In this document: piece by piece, positions 5,122 to 5,446 of the stretch
Layout: the number at the start of each line of letters is the position of its first letter
How positions within the stretch are numbered: the first letter of the stretch is position 1
Assembly: GCA_025350985.1 (NCBI GenBank)
Contig: JANXWU010000528.1
Location: 1-5,446, forward strand
Direction of reading: 5' to 3'
DNA from: Spartobacteria bacterium
GTDB taxonomy: Bacteria; Verrucomicrobiota; Verrucomicrobiia; Chthoniobacterales; Chthoniobacteraceae
Length of the DNA stretch: 5,446 nt
Position numbers and translations under genes: made by a program
The notes under the pieces: generated by a model
Told to the model about the DNA's origin: nothing
Seen by the model: only the letters and a program-made list of their open reading frames with translations
The model's database searches: none

Positions 5122-5307
5122 TTAAAGGACAATCCTCCATTTTGCCATATTTGACTCAATCTCTTGATCCGCGAAGGTTAGGTCGTCCTTATTATGCAGA
5201 GTAGCACCGATTTGGATGGTGCCACCGTGATCGATGACCGTAATGCCGCTTTGTGTTTGATATCCTTGGTTGTCGTAGCAGGTGGCAGAGTCGCTGAGTG
5301 TTTTCAT
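5122..5307 (-). CDS. Small protein of unknown function coupled to rep
   Basis: The 61-residue frame begins at ATG 5307-5305 and overlaps the rep stop as ATGA on the closed circle. It ends with TAA at 5124-5122. The protein is acidic to neutral and polar, with a possible short beta region (GITVIDHGGTIQIGATL, 21-37), no membrane segment, one Cys and no motif I know. The overlap with rep gives the main support that it is translated. Its role could lie in replication or virion assembly; nothing in the sequence decides. Confidence 0.6.
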   Translation of the reverse strand: MKTLSDSATCYDNQGYQTQSGITVIDHGGTIQIGATLHNKDDLTFADQEIESNMAKWRIVL

Positions 5308-5446
5308 AATTTTTGTCGATTTAATGTTGCAGTTGCGTTAAACAGGACTGGGAAGAGTTTCCCCTCCGAAATTTTTAGAACTTGGCGGACTGCGGACTCT
5401 CCGCCGATGACCTCGGCTAGCATAACTGGAGTCTTAAACCCTCTCG
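5304..5446 (-). CDS. rep: Duplicate of the rep 3' end (residues about 303-348 plus stop)
   Basis: This copy of the overlap carries the end of rep with its true stop, TGA at 5306-5304. It is the same gene segment as bases 1-141 and not a second gene. It shows that Rep ends ATLNRQKL. Confidence 0.9.
   Translation of the reverse strand, partial: RGFKTPVMLAEVIGGESAVRQVLKISEGKLFPVLFNATATLNRQKL
5306..5446. repeat. Terminal direct repeat, copy 2 (circular-contig overlap)
   Basis: Identical over 141 bases to the first bases of the window. Removing one copy yields the closed 5305-bp sequence with no disrupted gene. Confidence 0.95.

Noticed and set aside
3830..5204. Plus-strand frames of 61-91 residues opposite the hydrophobic-protein genes
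   Set aside because: They are shadows of long minus-strand genes joined by ATGA overlaps; Cys/Ser/Phe-rich composition is typical of antisense reading.

Overview
The window looks like one complete small circular phage-type genome. Bases 1-141 are repeated exactly at 5306-5446, so the molecule closes into a circle of 5305 bp. All genes I accept lie on the minus strand. Closing the circle restores a 348-residue rolling-circle replication initiator (HUH endonuclease) whose stop codon lies across the junction. Read as linear sequence, this gene has no stop and is easily missed.

Gene order in the direction of transcription (falling coordinates): a small zinc-finger protein (1373-1080); Rep (1045-1, ending at 5304 after the junction); a 61-residue protein (5307-5122); a helical, hydrophobic protein with a basic tail (5084-4476); a second such protein with a likely coiled coil and membrane segment (4479-3727); a 163-bp non-coding gap; an 88-residue Lys/Ala-rich basic protein (3563-3297); a 262-residue beta-rich protein, the best major capsid candidate (3264-2476); two tandem, related beta-rich proteins (2463-1993 and 1996-1577); then a 203-bp control region (1576-1374). 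That region holds a good minus-strand promoter, a possible leader ORF and an intrinsic terminator hairpin. Three gene pairs overlap by the four bases ATGA, and no gene has a well-placed Shine-Dalgarno sequence.

The likely reading is a tailless, possibly membrane-containing circular ssDNA bacteriophage. Its replication module is zinc finger plus Rep. Its structural module is a DNA-condensing basic peptide, a capsid protein, paired spike or vertex proteins, and hydrophobic proteins that could sit in an internal membrane. The closest known type I can suggest is the FLiP-like group (Finnlakeviridae: circular ssDNA, double-jelly-roll capsid, internal membrane), but at 5.3 kb this genome is much smaller than FLiP. 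The capsid assignment is inference from the pattern of the sequence and gene context. I see no microvirus-type large capsid protein, no Zot-like ATPase, no packaging ATPase, no integrase, no tRNA and no CRISPR array. The host cannot be named. Lack of Shine-Dalgarno sites would fit hosts such as Bacteroidota, but this is weak evidence.
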